DNA of 64,000 bases, taken from the NCBI GenBank assembly GCA_005656395.1, contig SRSI01000050.1, positions 4,154,001 to 4,218,000 on the forward strand. Direction: 5' to 3'. The position numbers and the translations under genes were made by a program. The first letter of the stretch is position 1. Every line of letters starts with the position of its first letter. The notes under the pieces are model-generated. The model searched no databases, was not told the origin of the DNA, and saw only the letters and a list, made by a program, of their open reading frames with translations. Shown piece by piece: positions 47,683 to 59,164 of the stretch. This stretch comes from Strongyloides papillosus. Taxonomy: Eukaryota > Nematoda > Chromadorea > Rhabditida > Strongyloididae.

Positions 47683-48352
47683 ATGTTGTCTCGTGGGTTA
47701 CCTTCTCTATATAAATCTGCAACCCAAATTTCTCAAGTAGTTGCTGGTTCAAATGTAGTTAAGCCAATACCTACTAATCATGATCAGGCCCCAAAAGGTA
47801 TGGCCAAAACCGGAACACCATTTACAGAGACAAATAGCTTAGCTGAGTATGCTTTAGCTAGGGTTGATGATGTTATTAATTTGTGCCAAAGAGGCTCAAT
47901 TTGGCCTCTTACTTTTGGTTTGGCATGTTGTGCTGTAGAAATGATGCACATGGCTGCACCAAGATATGATATGGATCGTTATGGTGTTGTTTTTCGTGCT
48001 TCACCTAGACAAGTAAGTTAATATAACTTTTAAATTTTTTATTATTAAAATAAAAAAGTGCGATCTTATTTTTGTTGCAGGAACAGTAACAAATAAAATG
48101 GCGCCAGGTTTGCGAAGAGTTTATGACCAAATGCCCGACTCAAAATGGGTTATCTCTATGGGATCATGTGCTAATGGTGGTGGTTATTATCACTACGCTT
48201 ACTCTGTACTTCGTGGATGTGATCGTGTCATACCTGTAGATATCTATGTACCTGGGTGTCCACCAACAGCTGAAGCTCTTCTTTACGGTATACTTCAGTT
48301 ACAGAAGAAGATGAAACGCAAGAGAGAAGGACAACTTTGGTACAGAAAATAG
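47683..48352 (+). CDS. NDUFS7: NADH:ubiquinone oxidoreductase subunit NDUFS7 (20 kDa, PSST)
   Basis: Mitochondrial matrix-arm subunit of complex I; carries iron-sulfur cluster N2, next to the quinone site. Exons 47683-48012 and 48059-48352 join in phase 0 and give 207 residues. Cluster ligands are all present: the tandem CC in [24 protein letters not shown] and [11 protein letters not shown]. The intron acceptor (TAAAAAAG at 48058) is weak but required: exon 2 then starts [20 protein letters not shown], continuous with FRASPRQ. The N-terminal 40 residues are basic and hydroxylated, a mitochondrial presequence. The PIAS gene begins 170 bp downstream. Confidence 0.93.
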
Positions 48353-48522
48353 AAACTTGTTTTAGAATTTTTGTTCTTTGAAAAAGTATAAATATATTGA
48401 ATTTTCAAATTTGTATAAAATATAGGTTTTTTTTTTAAATTTTTTCTCAAAGGGTTGTTACCATTAATACTTTTTATTATGACGTTATTTAAGTATTATT
48501 AACATTTAATTTAGTGTTTACT
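48353..48522 (+). promoter_or_regulatory. 170 bp spacer before PIAS gene, acceptor-like site
   Basis: A TTTAATTTAG acceptor (48505-48514) lies 8 nt before the PIAS ATG, after an AT-rich stretch containing the NDUFS7 3' UTR. No perfect AATAAA was seen. Consistent with an operon or with SL1 splicing of an independent gene. Confidence 0.35.
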
Positions 48523-50641
48523 ATGATTGACAAAGATACTTTAAAGATATGCAAAGTAAGTTTGTGGGTTTACCGTAACGATAAAATAACATTTAAAGGA
48601 TCTTATATTGGGGAAATTTAAAGTTGAAGATTTAAAATTTTGCCTTCAAAATTTAGGTTGTAATACCTACGGGAGAAAAGATGATTTGCAACGAAGGCTC
48701 AAGACTGCACTTGATTCTACAAGATTGCAAAAAGAGACAGCGAAAGTGGTTTTACTTCGAGGAAGCATTCTTACTAACTTCCCTAGTTTTCCACGAGAAT
48801 GTTTCATAGAGACACCAGTTCCGAGAGTCAGTGTATCTTCGTCTTTAAGATCGGCTAATAGTGAAGTTTATACTGGTGACAGATCAATGAAAAAACTTTA
48901 TTTCCACGAAAATATTGTAAACATCTCTCCATGGCAACGCTCAACTAGTTCTGATATCAATAATACTGTTTTCATAAACTGTATCATACCAAGTAATATT
49001 TCTATCAGTTCACTTGCCTCGACTAAAACTCAAGTTGCTCAAAATTGTGTATTGTTACGCTCATCAAAACTTCTGATGTCTAATGATAATACACCTCATG
49101 AAGATACATACCCGGTGTTAATGCGTATGTTCGTGAATGGATGTGATTATACTAATCTACTACCGAGAGAAATTTGTTACAGTAGTATTGATAGGAAAAA
49201 TCGTTTGTCTATTCCTACGGTATTGAATGAAGCTTTGTTGGCGAATCCCGAGAATATTAGAAATAATAAGCCATACAAGATAGAGTTGCGTTTTGACAGT
49301 GCCGCCAATAGAGATGATAGATTTATTTTTGGTATCTTCACTTCAACTCAAAGGACTGTCAAAGAGATATGTGCTGAAATAATAAACCGAGAAAAACTTG
49401 ACTTTATTAGATTCAGTCGAGATTTAAAGAAATTTATGTCTACATCAGGTGATATTCAACTGGAATTTGCTAAGATTTCTTTACTCTCCTCAACGACACG
49501 CAGGAGGATTAGAATTCCGTTTAGAGGAAAGTATTGCAATCACCTAAATCCAGATGACTTGGAAGATTACATTGAAATAAATAGAAATAGTGAGGCATGG
49601 AAATGCAAAATCTGCAAAGCTGCATGTACTCCAGATGATATTTCTGTTGATGAGTAAGTTTAATGTTTTCTTTGATTCTTTTATTGATTTTCTAGGTTTT
49701 ATATGGAAATTCTAAGCAAGCATAAGAGAGCTGAAGAGATAGAATTGTATCCAGATATGTCATATAAGTTATTTGGTGGAGATGAAAGTAAATCACTTGA
49801 TAAACCTATGCCTCTAAAGAGAAGAAAAACCGATGAAGAAATAATTGTTATAGATAGTGATGAGGATGAAGAAGAAGAAGACGATGATGATGATAGTAAC
49901 ATTCAAGAACCAATTCCTACTAAGATCGAAAGCGTAAAAAATACTAATGTTGAGCAGCATACTAACACCAATGTGCAACTACCAACAATCCCTCAAAAAC
50001 ACATTGAATGTATTACGATAGACGATAGTTCTGACGAAGAAGAACCTCCTCAAAAGAAGAATCGGTGTTATGGAGGTGAAGCTTCGAATAACCATATTCT
50101 TCAGCCAACATTATTTTCTAATACATTCAAGGTGAGTGGTCCACAGTTTCCATCAGATGGTTTCTCATCAGACGATTCCGATAAAAGTGATGTAAGTTTT
50201 TAGGAAACCAATGGATCTTTAGATGCCGCTTTCTAGACATGTGACAATGATCTTTTTGTGGTATTGGAAGATGAAGATTCTGTAGTAACCACTAATGAAA
50301 TAGCCGTAACAAAAATTTGCCCTGTTTTTGAACAATTTATAAAGAATATTAATGACAAAAATCCATGTAATTCAACTAACCTTTATTTTGAATATCAAGA
50401 TAGTGAAGATCTCGTATGTAATGCTAATATTCCTGGAGCAAGTAAAGTGTTAACACAGGGTAGCACTATTTCAAAAAATTTTATTGAAACTGATAAGCTT
50501 ATTAACTTGTATAAAAATGGAAATAGCCCAATGGTCAAAGACTATTTTAAAACCAAAAATGATGAAACATTAAGCGTGTTGGATGAATTTATAAATAACG
50601 TTGAAAAAACTATGGGTTTTATTCCTCCACCCTCATATTAG
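48523..50641 (+). CDS. PIAS/Siz-type SUMO E3 ligase (gei-17-like)
   Basis: Nuclear ligase promoting SUMO transfer. Exons 48523-48555, 48599-49653, 49696-50191 and 50237-50641 join in phase and give 662 residues. Domains: SAP-like DNA-binding helix pair (VEDLKFCLQNLGC, GRKDDLQRRL); a divergent PINIT-like region to about residue 310; SP-RING with C324-x-H326 and C347-x-x-C350 (WKCKIC), the ligands that hold the single zinc. The usual CPL start is replaced by LLSS and the HxxC cysteine by HLNP, so it is divergent but the zinc site is intact. FYMEIL follows, as in PIAS. Two SUMO-interacting motifs, EEIIVIDSDEDEEEE and CITIDDSSDEEE, are present. Exon 1 is 33 nt and rests on frame and homology only. 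Confidence 0.82.
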
Positions 50642-50851
50642 TTGTAATTTTTTTTATTGTATATAGAATATTAATATATTTTTTGGATAACTTATAACAC
50701 ACATTTTATGATATAATAATTAACATTAACAGCATTGTAAAAAAAAGTTGTTTTATTTACATTAAAAAGAAATATCGGTAAAAAGTTGTAACAAAAAAAT
50801 TATAACAATTATAAAAAAAATGACATAACAAACAAATATATAGTAAGAAAT

Positions 50852-51480
50852 TTATTTTTTATTGTTAGATCTAGCGATATTTTTAAGCCTCTGGAACTCG
50901 TTCTTAGCTGTACGTTCTTTTTTAGCATTTTCACGTTCCTTGAAGAAGTCTTTCATCGGATCGGCATTTTGAGGAATCTCAATTAACCAATCCTTTGTAT
51001 TATCATTGCCACGGTTGTATCCATATGTTGGTTTCCATGTCTTCGAGTCCTCATCAAATACTTTCTTATCCTTCTTCGTTTTGACAATACCTTTCTCTTT
51101 AGCGTATTTCTCCCATTTTGTAGGTTCCCTTTCTTTTGGTAATGGTTTTTCTCTTGGTAATTTATATGTTTTTGCAGGTAATTTGGCACATATAGCCTCA
51201 TCAACCGTAACTTTTTCGAGATCCCAGATTTTGTTAAAGAGATATTGAGTATTATCTCTAGCCATATTAAGTAAAACTTCATCACTTGGGATTCTGAAAT
51301 TCAAAATAAAAGAAAATATACTATTTAAACACAAATGAAAACATACTCTCTTTTGTTTTCATCCTCATATATTGAATCTTTATCAATTAGTAACAAATTT
51401 CCTGGATCGCATAGTGGTTCAATAGATTTTTCTACTTTACAAGTCTTGTAATTTACTTGAACAAGTTCAACAGCCGACAT
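50852..51480 (-). CDS. RRS1: RRS1, ribosome biogenesis regulatory protein
   Basis: Nucleolar factor loading the 5S RNP onto pre-60S ribosomes. Exons 51347-51480 and 50852-51293 join in phase and give 191 residues, shorter than yeast Rrs1 (203) mainly at the basic C-terminus. Highly conserved core: NMARDNTQYLFNKIWDL, then KTYKLPREKPLPKEREPTKW, then YGYNRGNDNTKDWLIEIP and NADPMKDFF. The Lys/Arg-rich C-terminus is a nucleolar signal. Convergent with PIAS: the two stops are 210 bp apart. The next gene upstream on the same strand, beta-mannosidase, ends 366 bp before the RRS1 ATG. Confidence 0.93.
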
Positions 51481-51846
51481 TTTAATAATTAATATTTAAA
51501 AATATGTATAGATTTTTAAAACGTCTTTGGAATAATGGTGCCACTTGGAATTTTAACTTTCCATTTGAGAGACATTATTTTTCGGGAGAATTTTTTTACA
51601 TAGTATGCGTTTGTTTATATTTTTATCAGTAATTAATTTAATAATGAATTGGTATTAATGAATCTGTTGTGGTTGATGCTGATGGACGTAATATGACAGA
51701 AAAATCTTGGAATTTTAGAATATATTTTAAATCTTATTAAAGTAATTATATTTATCAGGAATTGAAGGTGATTATCATAAAAGGTATATTAATTGAAGAG
51801 CAATTTACTTTAATTAGTTTAATTTATGTTTTAAGAAAATCAAAAA
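51481..51846. other. Spacer between RRS1 and beta-mannosidase
   Basis: 366 bp between two minus-strand genes. No exon seen. Contains the RRS1 promoter or trans-splice region and the mannosidase 3' UTR. Confidence 0.4.
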
Positions 51847-54592
51847 TCAGAATTTGTGTTTTTTTGTATGACTAAAACCACATGTATTCAAGAAACATGC
51901 GACTAGATCGGTTTTTGTTAACTTTGTGTTAAAAGGATTCTTAACAATTTTTAGTGTTAACGTTTTTCTAGAAGTTATCATACTAAAAGAATTGTCACTA
52001 AATTCATAAACAATATCGGGATTTGTCCTTTTGACTTCTTCAGATAAATCTATCCATACAAGTGGAATGACATTTTGACACTTGAGAATAATTTCGTAGG
52101 AGTTTTTACCAACTACGGTTATTTTGTCAATTTTTAACGTATCATTTATTGCTGGGGTGTTAAAAAATTTGTCCGGATACAAGTAAGAAAGTGGAGATAG
52201 TTCTTCATTCCCCTCAGAAATGATAGATGAAACTATAAGATACTCTTCAACACCATTAATTCGATGAGGATACTTTACATCAATAGCGCTTAACTTTGGT
52301 ATAACTGGTACAGGTATTTTTTCACTGTATATTGGTTTTAAGCCAGCTTCCCAGGCGAATGTATTTATTCTCAAAGTTACATTTTTAATATCATAAGTTT
52401 TGTCATTAATAATATTGATTTTTAAATTATTTTTTCTTGCATCAAGAAAAACTGCTATGTCACTGAAAAATCGTTTTACATGGTACATTAGTGGTTTCCA
52501 TCTTAGATCGAAATCTATACTACTCCATGATGGAGCAGCCCAAACATCATTAAGTTGCCAGAACATCGAACACATTGTATAACCTTTACCTTTGGAATTA
52601 ACCTTTGATCTCCATGATCTATAATGTAATGATTGTTTTTCAATTGCTATTGCTTGGTGTATCTGTGTTAAATATGTAAACCTTGGCAAATAATTATGCA
52701 TTGATTTATTGAATGGTATTTTAAAATGGCCAGAAACCATTGCTTGCAATGCTAAATCTCCCATCTCGTGATGTTGTCTAGACAACAACCGTTTGTTGAA
52801 TGGTTTATAATCCATTCCAAGATATCTTTTCATCGTGCTTGGATCAGGGTAAGATTGAACACCGTACTCTGTTGAACATCGAGGGATTAGGAATGTTGAA
52901 GTATCCCAAAGATTTGAAAAATCACTGTAGTAATGAATATCTCCATACAATTCAGACATGGGATCATCAGATATTCCACCTTCCTCATCAGTTTTTATTC
53001 CATTACTTGGACTACTGACGACAAAAGGCCTTGAGGAGTCTACTGAGGAAACAATTTTTTTAATATGTTTAACATAAAGTATTCTATATTCTTTATAGTG
53101 CTTGGAATTAGTAATCCACCAACTATTTATTCCTACCTCATTTTCATTATTACCAGCCCATATAATGATGCTTGGATGATGAGATAACCTTTCTAGTTGT
53201 TCAGTTATTTCCTGTTCTACATTTTCTAGGAAATCTTTATTTACAGGATACAAAGCACAAGCAAACATGAAATCATGCCATATAAGTATTCCTAACTTAT
53301 CAGCTAAGTCATAGAATTTGTCTGTTTCATAGGTGCCACCACCCCAAATTCTTAACGAATTCATATTGCTGCTAACTAAAGATTCTAGCAAATATTTTTT
53401 TCTCTCCCAATTTCCGTTGCTATCACCGGTATCAGTTATATTAATAGGTATATAATTTGTCCCTTTTAAAAATACTGGTATATCATTAATGAGGAAATAA
53501 AAGTGCCTTCCTTTATTTTTATTTTTTTCATCAATAAAATCTTGAACTAATTTGACTCTCCTGAAAGCTATCTTTATTTTTTGTTGGATAATATTTCCTG
53601 TTGAAGCATACAAAGTATACCTATATTGTTTTCCATAATTTACTGGCCACCATTCCTTGACTTTGTTTCTTAAAATTTTAAAAGTTACATTAATTTCTGT
53701 TTGCTTTGAATTTCCAACAGTAACATACTTCTTAAGATCCAACTTTCTTATTTCAAATAAAACTTTTTCATTTTTAATCTTATTACCCCAAATTTTTGCT
53801 TTAACACTAACTATATAATAATTATCATCATTTTCTATGACAGCAGAGATCTTTTCTATAACTATATTATCTTTTTCTTCTCCAAAAAGAATAAAAATAT
53901 CTTTTTTTACTCCAACGCTATCTATTGCCGGGCCCCAATCCCAACCAAATGATGCTTGGCTTTTTCTGATGAAGTTCACATGATCCAAGCCATTTATTAT
54001 TGGTGGTTGAGATGCTGGGTACAATATTATTCCATGGGTTTTTTTATACTTTTCAAATGCTGTCTTACCGTGTTTGGGGTTTGAATAAAAGACTATCGTT
54101 AAATTATTATTTTTTTCCTTCAATAATGATATTGAGGAACCTGATAAGAGATTTATTACATTTTTTCTGTGTTGATTGGCAAGTTTTCCTATTAATCTAT
54201 TGTTAATGAAAATATCTGACAGTGTGTCAATTTCATTAAGATAAAGTTTCTGATAAAAAGACTAGAAAAGAGATCTTTATATTGATAAATAAATATACGA
54301 AACATACCGTTAATAATTTTTTATCAACATCAAATATTGTCGTAAATTTCCATGTTTTATAACTAACCCATTGATTTTTGATATAATTGCTTGAATACAA
54401 CGTATTGGGTATTAAGGATAATCTTTCTAAATCTCCATATATGTGTCCAGGAACGAGAGATTCACCCACATAATCCCCATCAGAGGACTCAAATTGCCAT
54501 TTGACTTGATTTGAAGAGGAAAGATTCAATATTTGCTTTGTGAAGTAAAGTCTTAAGCATAAATTTAGACAAAATAGAAGGATTAGTTTCAT
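51847..54592 (-). CDS. MANBA: Beta-mannosidase (glycoside hydrolase family 2)
   Basis: Lysosomal exo-enzyme removing the terminal beta-mannose of N-glycan core disaccharides. Exons 54308-54592 and 51847-54261 join in phase 0 and give 899 residues, typical of the family. Signal peptide MKLILLFCLNLCLRLYFT. The substrate-binding SQASFGWDWGP motif is intact. The catalytic acid/base is E468 in WAGNNENE and the nucleophile E560 in STEYGVQ, both present. The conserved RIWGGGTYE and WHDFMFACALYP segments are also present. Multiple NxS/T glycosylation sites. The C-terminal 120 residues are more divergent. Confidence 0.95.
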
Positions 54593-55013
54593 AATTTTTT
54601 ATATAATGTTTGTATTATTACTGGTCATTTAAATTACTCCAAATATTTATTAACGATTATTGGAAAAGAGAATCACATAGATATATTTATTTATTTAAAA
54701 TATTATTGATAGAAATTATATTACTCAATTATTTTAATTACTAAGAAAATACAATAAGTTTTAAACATTGGATCAACGTTTATTTGATTAGATATATTAT
54801 CATTAAGCGCATATGTCATAATACTACATTTAGAGATTGATATAATTTCTTGAGAAAATAGAATAGAAAACATGAAAAGAAGATATGATTAATAATATTT
54901 ATAATCTTCCAAAGCTCTATATATGCAAAAGTATTATAAAATGACCTTTCAAAATAAATTATTATCATATTCTTAAAATTATTTGTCTATTAAAAAATAA
55001 TAAGATAAGAGAT
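54593..55013. other. Divergent intergenic region
   Basis: 421 bp between the beta-mannosidase and ground-like gene starts; no exon seen. Both promoters must lie here. Confidence 0.4.
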
Positions 55014-55529
55014 ATGTATAAACATATTTACTTCATAACTTTTTTATTAATTTTTCTATATACTTACGTTGTATATTCAAAAAAAAGCTCTGAATTTCCC
55101 TTAGTTACAAGAGGAGTCAAAAAAACTCCACTAGATTATGAGGTAAATATTATTCACAATGATCATAATAAAGGAAATGTAACTACTTCTAATAAACAAT
55201 TTACGAATTCTAAGAAAGACAAAACAAAAAACAACAAATCAATTACAACATCAAAAGTAACAACGAAGGATACACAATGCAATAATGATACATTAAAAAA
55301 AATTTTAAAAAATGTAAGCTTTCCTATTCTAATTCTACAAATTTTTTTTCAATAGAATATTCTTGAAACAGCATCAGTTTCAAAAAGAGCAATTTATCAT
55401 ACAGCCGTTTCAGAAATGGGTGAATATTTCAATGTTATTTGTTCGGAACATTCATTTAGTTTTTTAGCCAATGCTCAAACATTTTGTCATCAAACTGTTA
55501 AAAAAATTTCATGTCTTGCATACAAATAG
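55014..55529 (+). CDS. Ground-like domain secreted protein (grl family)
   Basis: Nematode hedgehog-related family, secreted and usually linked to cuticle or epithelial apical matrix. Exons 55014-55313 and 55356-55529 join in phase 0 and give 157 residues. Signal peptide (IYFITFLLIFLYTYVVYS) precedes a Lys/Asn/Thr-rich linker and a C-terminal ground-like domain: CNNDTLKKILKN, then SKRAIYHTA, FNVICSEHSFSFLA, FCHQTVKKISCLAYK. The four conserved cysteines are present. The intron splits the domain. A TTTTTTTCAATAG acceptor precedes exon 2. Confidence 0.85.
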
Positions 55530-56048
55530 AACGTATACTAACAATATATGGTCTTTGATTAAAAGTTTCTTTTTTCAATGATCACCAACATTAATATATA
55601 ATATTCCTTTGATGTTTGCATGATAAAAAATTGTAAACTTTTCTCTATTTAAAAATTGCTGTGACATTAAATTTTTTATCAAAAAATGTGTCCTCTATTT
55701 GTGTGATTTTTCTTTCTAACAGTTAGGGAAAAAAGGAATACCCAATTTGTTTAACCTTAGATTAGGGAAACTACTTATTTTGTGATTTATTTTATGAAAA
55801 TATGGCGTGATATTTTTGCATAAAAATAATATTATTTAAAAATTTTAAGAGAACTAGTTATAATTAATTAGACATAATTTTTCAATAATAATTTATTTTA
55901 TATTGGAATTTTTATTTCTCCTTTTACAACACCCGCTAAATAATTTAATTAATTGTAAAAAAATATGCTATCAGGGAATTAATATTAGTATCATAACTTG
56001 ATTTTGTATTCATATTGAATTTGATAAAATAGCCATCGTCAGTCATTT
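55530..56048. other. Convergent intergenic region, no gene seen
   Basis: About 520 bp between convergent genes. AT-rich, no features beyond 3' UTR sequence. Confidence 0.4.
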
Positions 56049-56583
56049 TCAATTGTTATCAGTCTCCTTAGCTTCAGCTTTTGCAACAAAATAAGGCAAA
56101 ATAATTGAAATTGGTAGTATATATAACATATCACCGAAGATATTTCTGACTGTTGGTTTGGCAAATGAAACCAATGCTTGGAAGGTAGCAATAAAGATGA
56201 ATACAAATTCCAATACGTTAACAACAGTTCCAATCATCTTTGTAGTAGAGAAATAAAACTTTTAGTAAATTCCTTTTTATAATTAAAGGTAGGAAGTTTT
56301 GATTGCCAAAACTTATTATAATATACAACTTCGAATACCAATAACACTTACTTATATACCTAACATTTGTTCTAAAGGGAGGAGTAAGATAGAAAATTTC
56401 CTGAAACATTATAAAGATAAAATTATAATTATTTGTTATAAAAAAAAGGTTATCACTTTGTATATTATTTTTAATGTAGAAGAGACAACCCCAACAACTG
56501 ATAAAGCTCACCAAGTATATATTTTAATGCAAATAATTACTAACAATAAAAAGAAATGGGTATATGGGATGACCATCTTTCAT
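56049..56583 (-). CDS. Small multi-pass membrane protein, four-exon model
   Basis: Four small exons, 56541-56583, 56457-56497, 56365-56400 and 56049-56258, join in phase and give 109 residues with the reading frame restored each time. Introns 1 and 2 are 43 and 56 nt, as elsewhere in the window; intron 3 is 106 nt. The product has about three hydrophobic segments: PFLFIVIVGVVSS, VLEFVFIFIATFQALVSF and GDMLYILPISIILPYFVA. It ends AEAKETDNN. No family recognised; it could be related to the four-TM genes at 24-27 kb. The last exon alone is the firmest part. Confidence 0.5.
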
Positions 56584-57423
56584 GTGTGCAAGTAGAAAAA
56601 GAAGAGAATAAAAGTATGATTGCACATTTTTTTTCAATGTTCTTTGATAACTTTTTTTTTCATTTTTCAAGGGGATTTTTTTTGAAAGTTTTTAGTTAAA
56701 AGTGTCAAAGAAATTGAAGAATTTCATTGAAACATCTGTCATATACGGTAAAATATTAAAAATTACTGAATAGACAAATAAATCATTCTTTTATTTTTAA
56801 AAAAAAATTGTATTCTTTTAATATTTATTGGGAGCGTAAAGTAAATCATTAAATATTCACGTGAAAAACACAATTCGTTTAATAGGAAGATGATAATATC
56901 AATGAAAAACACAACTATTAATTAATTGAAAGATAAAACATATGAATTGTATTTAGTTTATTTGTTCTGATTAATCTTCTCCCTTCAAGTACCACTGCAT
57001 CTTAATCGTACTTTTGTAGAAGTGATTTTTTAATGATGTTGACGGTAAAAAAGAAAATTTGTTTTCAAAAAAATGTTATAAACAATTTGAAAATATTTTT
57101 AAGTATGTCAATTAAAGAAATCAAGGAAAAATATTTTAATTGCTTAATTTCCCATACTTTTATTTATTTTTAACAATAATAAATACAATATTTTTCTTTA
57201 GAAACTGCAAATAAATACATTAACATTCCAGAAAGAAAATATATATTTTATATTTAAGTTTGGGGAATATAACTAAGATGACACTCTCTCTGATATTGAA
57301 ATAAAGGCATATTTTATTGATATCGCAATATAGATCACTGATATATTAACTTAAAAATACGTATTTTTAAACTACGGCATTACTTTAAAATTGATTTAAG
57401 TAATATTTCAAAGTTAAAACAAC
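56584..57423. other. Divergent intergenic region, no gene seen
   Basis: 840 bp between the small membrane-protein gene and gamma-syntrophin. AT-rich; no supported exon. Confidence 0.4.
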
Positions 57424-59164
57424 ATGGCTAAAAATAGAAGCAATACAAGTCTGGATGTTGTAAGTTTTATAATCATGTTATTTATTACTTTTTTTATTAA
57501 CATTCCATACAATAACACAAATAACTTCTTTATTATTATCATATTAAAAAATATTATGATATTTTTATTATTTCAGGTTCACAGTGGAATGGTATTAATA
57601 TCTGATGGTAAAGGAAGGGGAAAGCTATCAAAACTGTTATTGACGAAAGGTAAAGAAAAAATATACAAAATTTTGACTTTTTTTAGAACTACTTTATATT
57701 CAAATCCCAACGGAAACTTCAAATAATAACAATTCTTCTATACCTACAGTCACTCAACAACAACAAACATCAAATGCTTTTGACTCAGGTGAATCAACAA
57801 CCACCAGAACAATAACAATCCAAAAAAGGTCTAACATCTTAGGTATCTCCATAAAGGGTGGTGTGGATGAAACTGCTACTCTACCAATAGTAATCTCAAA
57901 AATAGCTCCAAACACACCAGCGGATGAGTGTACTCAATTATTCATTGGAGATATAATCCTAGATATCAATGGAATTTCTGTTGAAGGAAGAACTCATGAT
58001 GAAGTTGTTAAAATTTTAAAGGATATTGACACAACAGTAACCTTAACAGTTAAAAGTTGCCCACAAATAGCACCCATTCTCAAGACAGCTAACTCCGAAA
58101 AAGTCAAGACAGCACATAGTATTTCTGATATCTTTACAGAACCTGTACCTTTTAAGAGTGTTCTTAAATCTAGTGTTTCCGTTAATGATATAAAGAGTGG
58201 TAATAAGAATTCTGATGAACCTATTTTACAGGGTGATGGTAAAGATGGGTGGAAAACAATAAATAAATTACCCTTACCGATGGCTCAATTAAGTAGATAT
58301 CTATGGGGAACTGACAAAATAAGAAATAATGCCTTTGAATTGAGAACTGTTGATGGGAGGACTTCAAACATCATTCATTGTGAAGATAAAAAAGCTGTAG
58401 AACAATGGTTAAAACAAATTCAAGGCCACATAAATAATTTGAATCATAAATCAATGAAAATTTCAAATAAATTTCTTCACACCTCAGAGAAAATTCAATA
58501 TATTGGTTGGGCTGATGAAAGAATGTCAGAAACATTTTGTGATGATATACAAATTAGATGGAAGAGTAGATTTATAATATTAAAAGGAACTGATTTTTGT
58601 ATTTTCGAATCACCTCCCTTGAATTCAGATGACCTGAATAATAAATGCTTATTTATGTATAAAATCATAGAAACAGCTATGAAAACAGCTATACCAAAAA
58701 AAGATAGACGTGATTGCGTTCTAGAAATTGAATCAGCTGATGGTGGAAAACATTATCTATCATTCAATTCACCCACCCAACTTCAAACGTTTGAATCAAC
58801 ATATTATGATACAATTTATAAAAGCATCAAATTAACACAATGCAAAACTTTTGCTTGCTCCTATCTCGGTAGACCTTCAGGTTTAGTTATTCATATAGTT
58901 AATGGAATAAGTCTTTACGATATCCCTACTAAACAATACATATGGAATTATAAGTTTAGTAGTCTAGAAAATTCAAGTGATGATGGAAAAATAAGACTTC
59001 ATTTAGTTTTTAAAAAAATTGTTAATAAACAAAAGGAAGTCATTGAAGTTAGAGATATTGAATGTGATCAGGTTATTAATTTAATAATGACATTACATTC
59101 TTTTTATATAGCCAAGATTATGGGTGTATATCCTGATTATTTAAAAGTTATGCCTTTATCTTAA
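57424..59164 (+). CDS. Gamma-syntrophin (stn-2-like)
   Basis: Scaffold of the dystrophin complex at the muscle or neuronal membrane. Exons 57424-57459, 57577-57649 and 57687-59164 join in phase and give 528 residues, matching SNTG1/2 (about 517-540). Domain order: short N-terminus; PDZ with carboxylate-binding loop ILGISIKGG, then IVISKIAPNTPAD, FIGDIILDINGISVEGRTHD; then PH-like domain including WKSRFIILKGTDFCIFESPP; and C-terminal syntrophin-unique region DYLKVMPLS. A second PH half is split as in the family. The 5' exons are tiny and were placed by frame and splice sites only. Confidence 0.88.
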
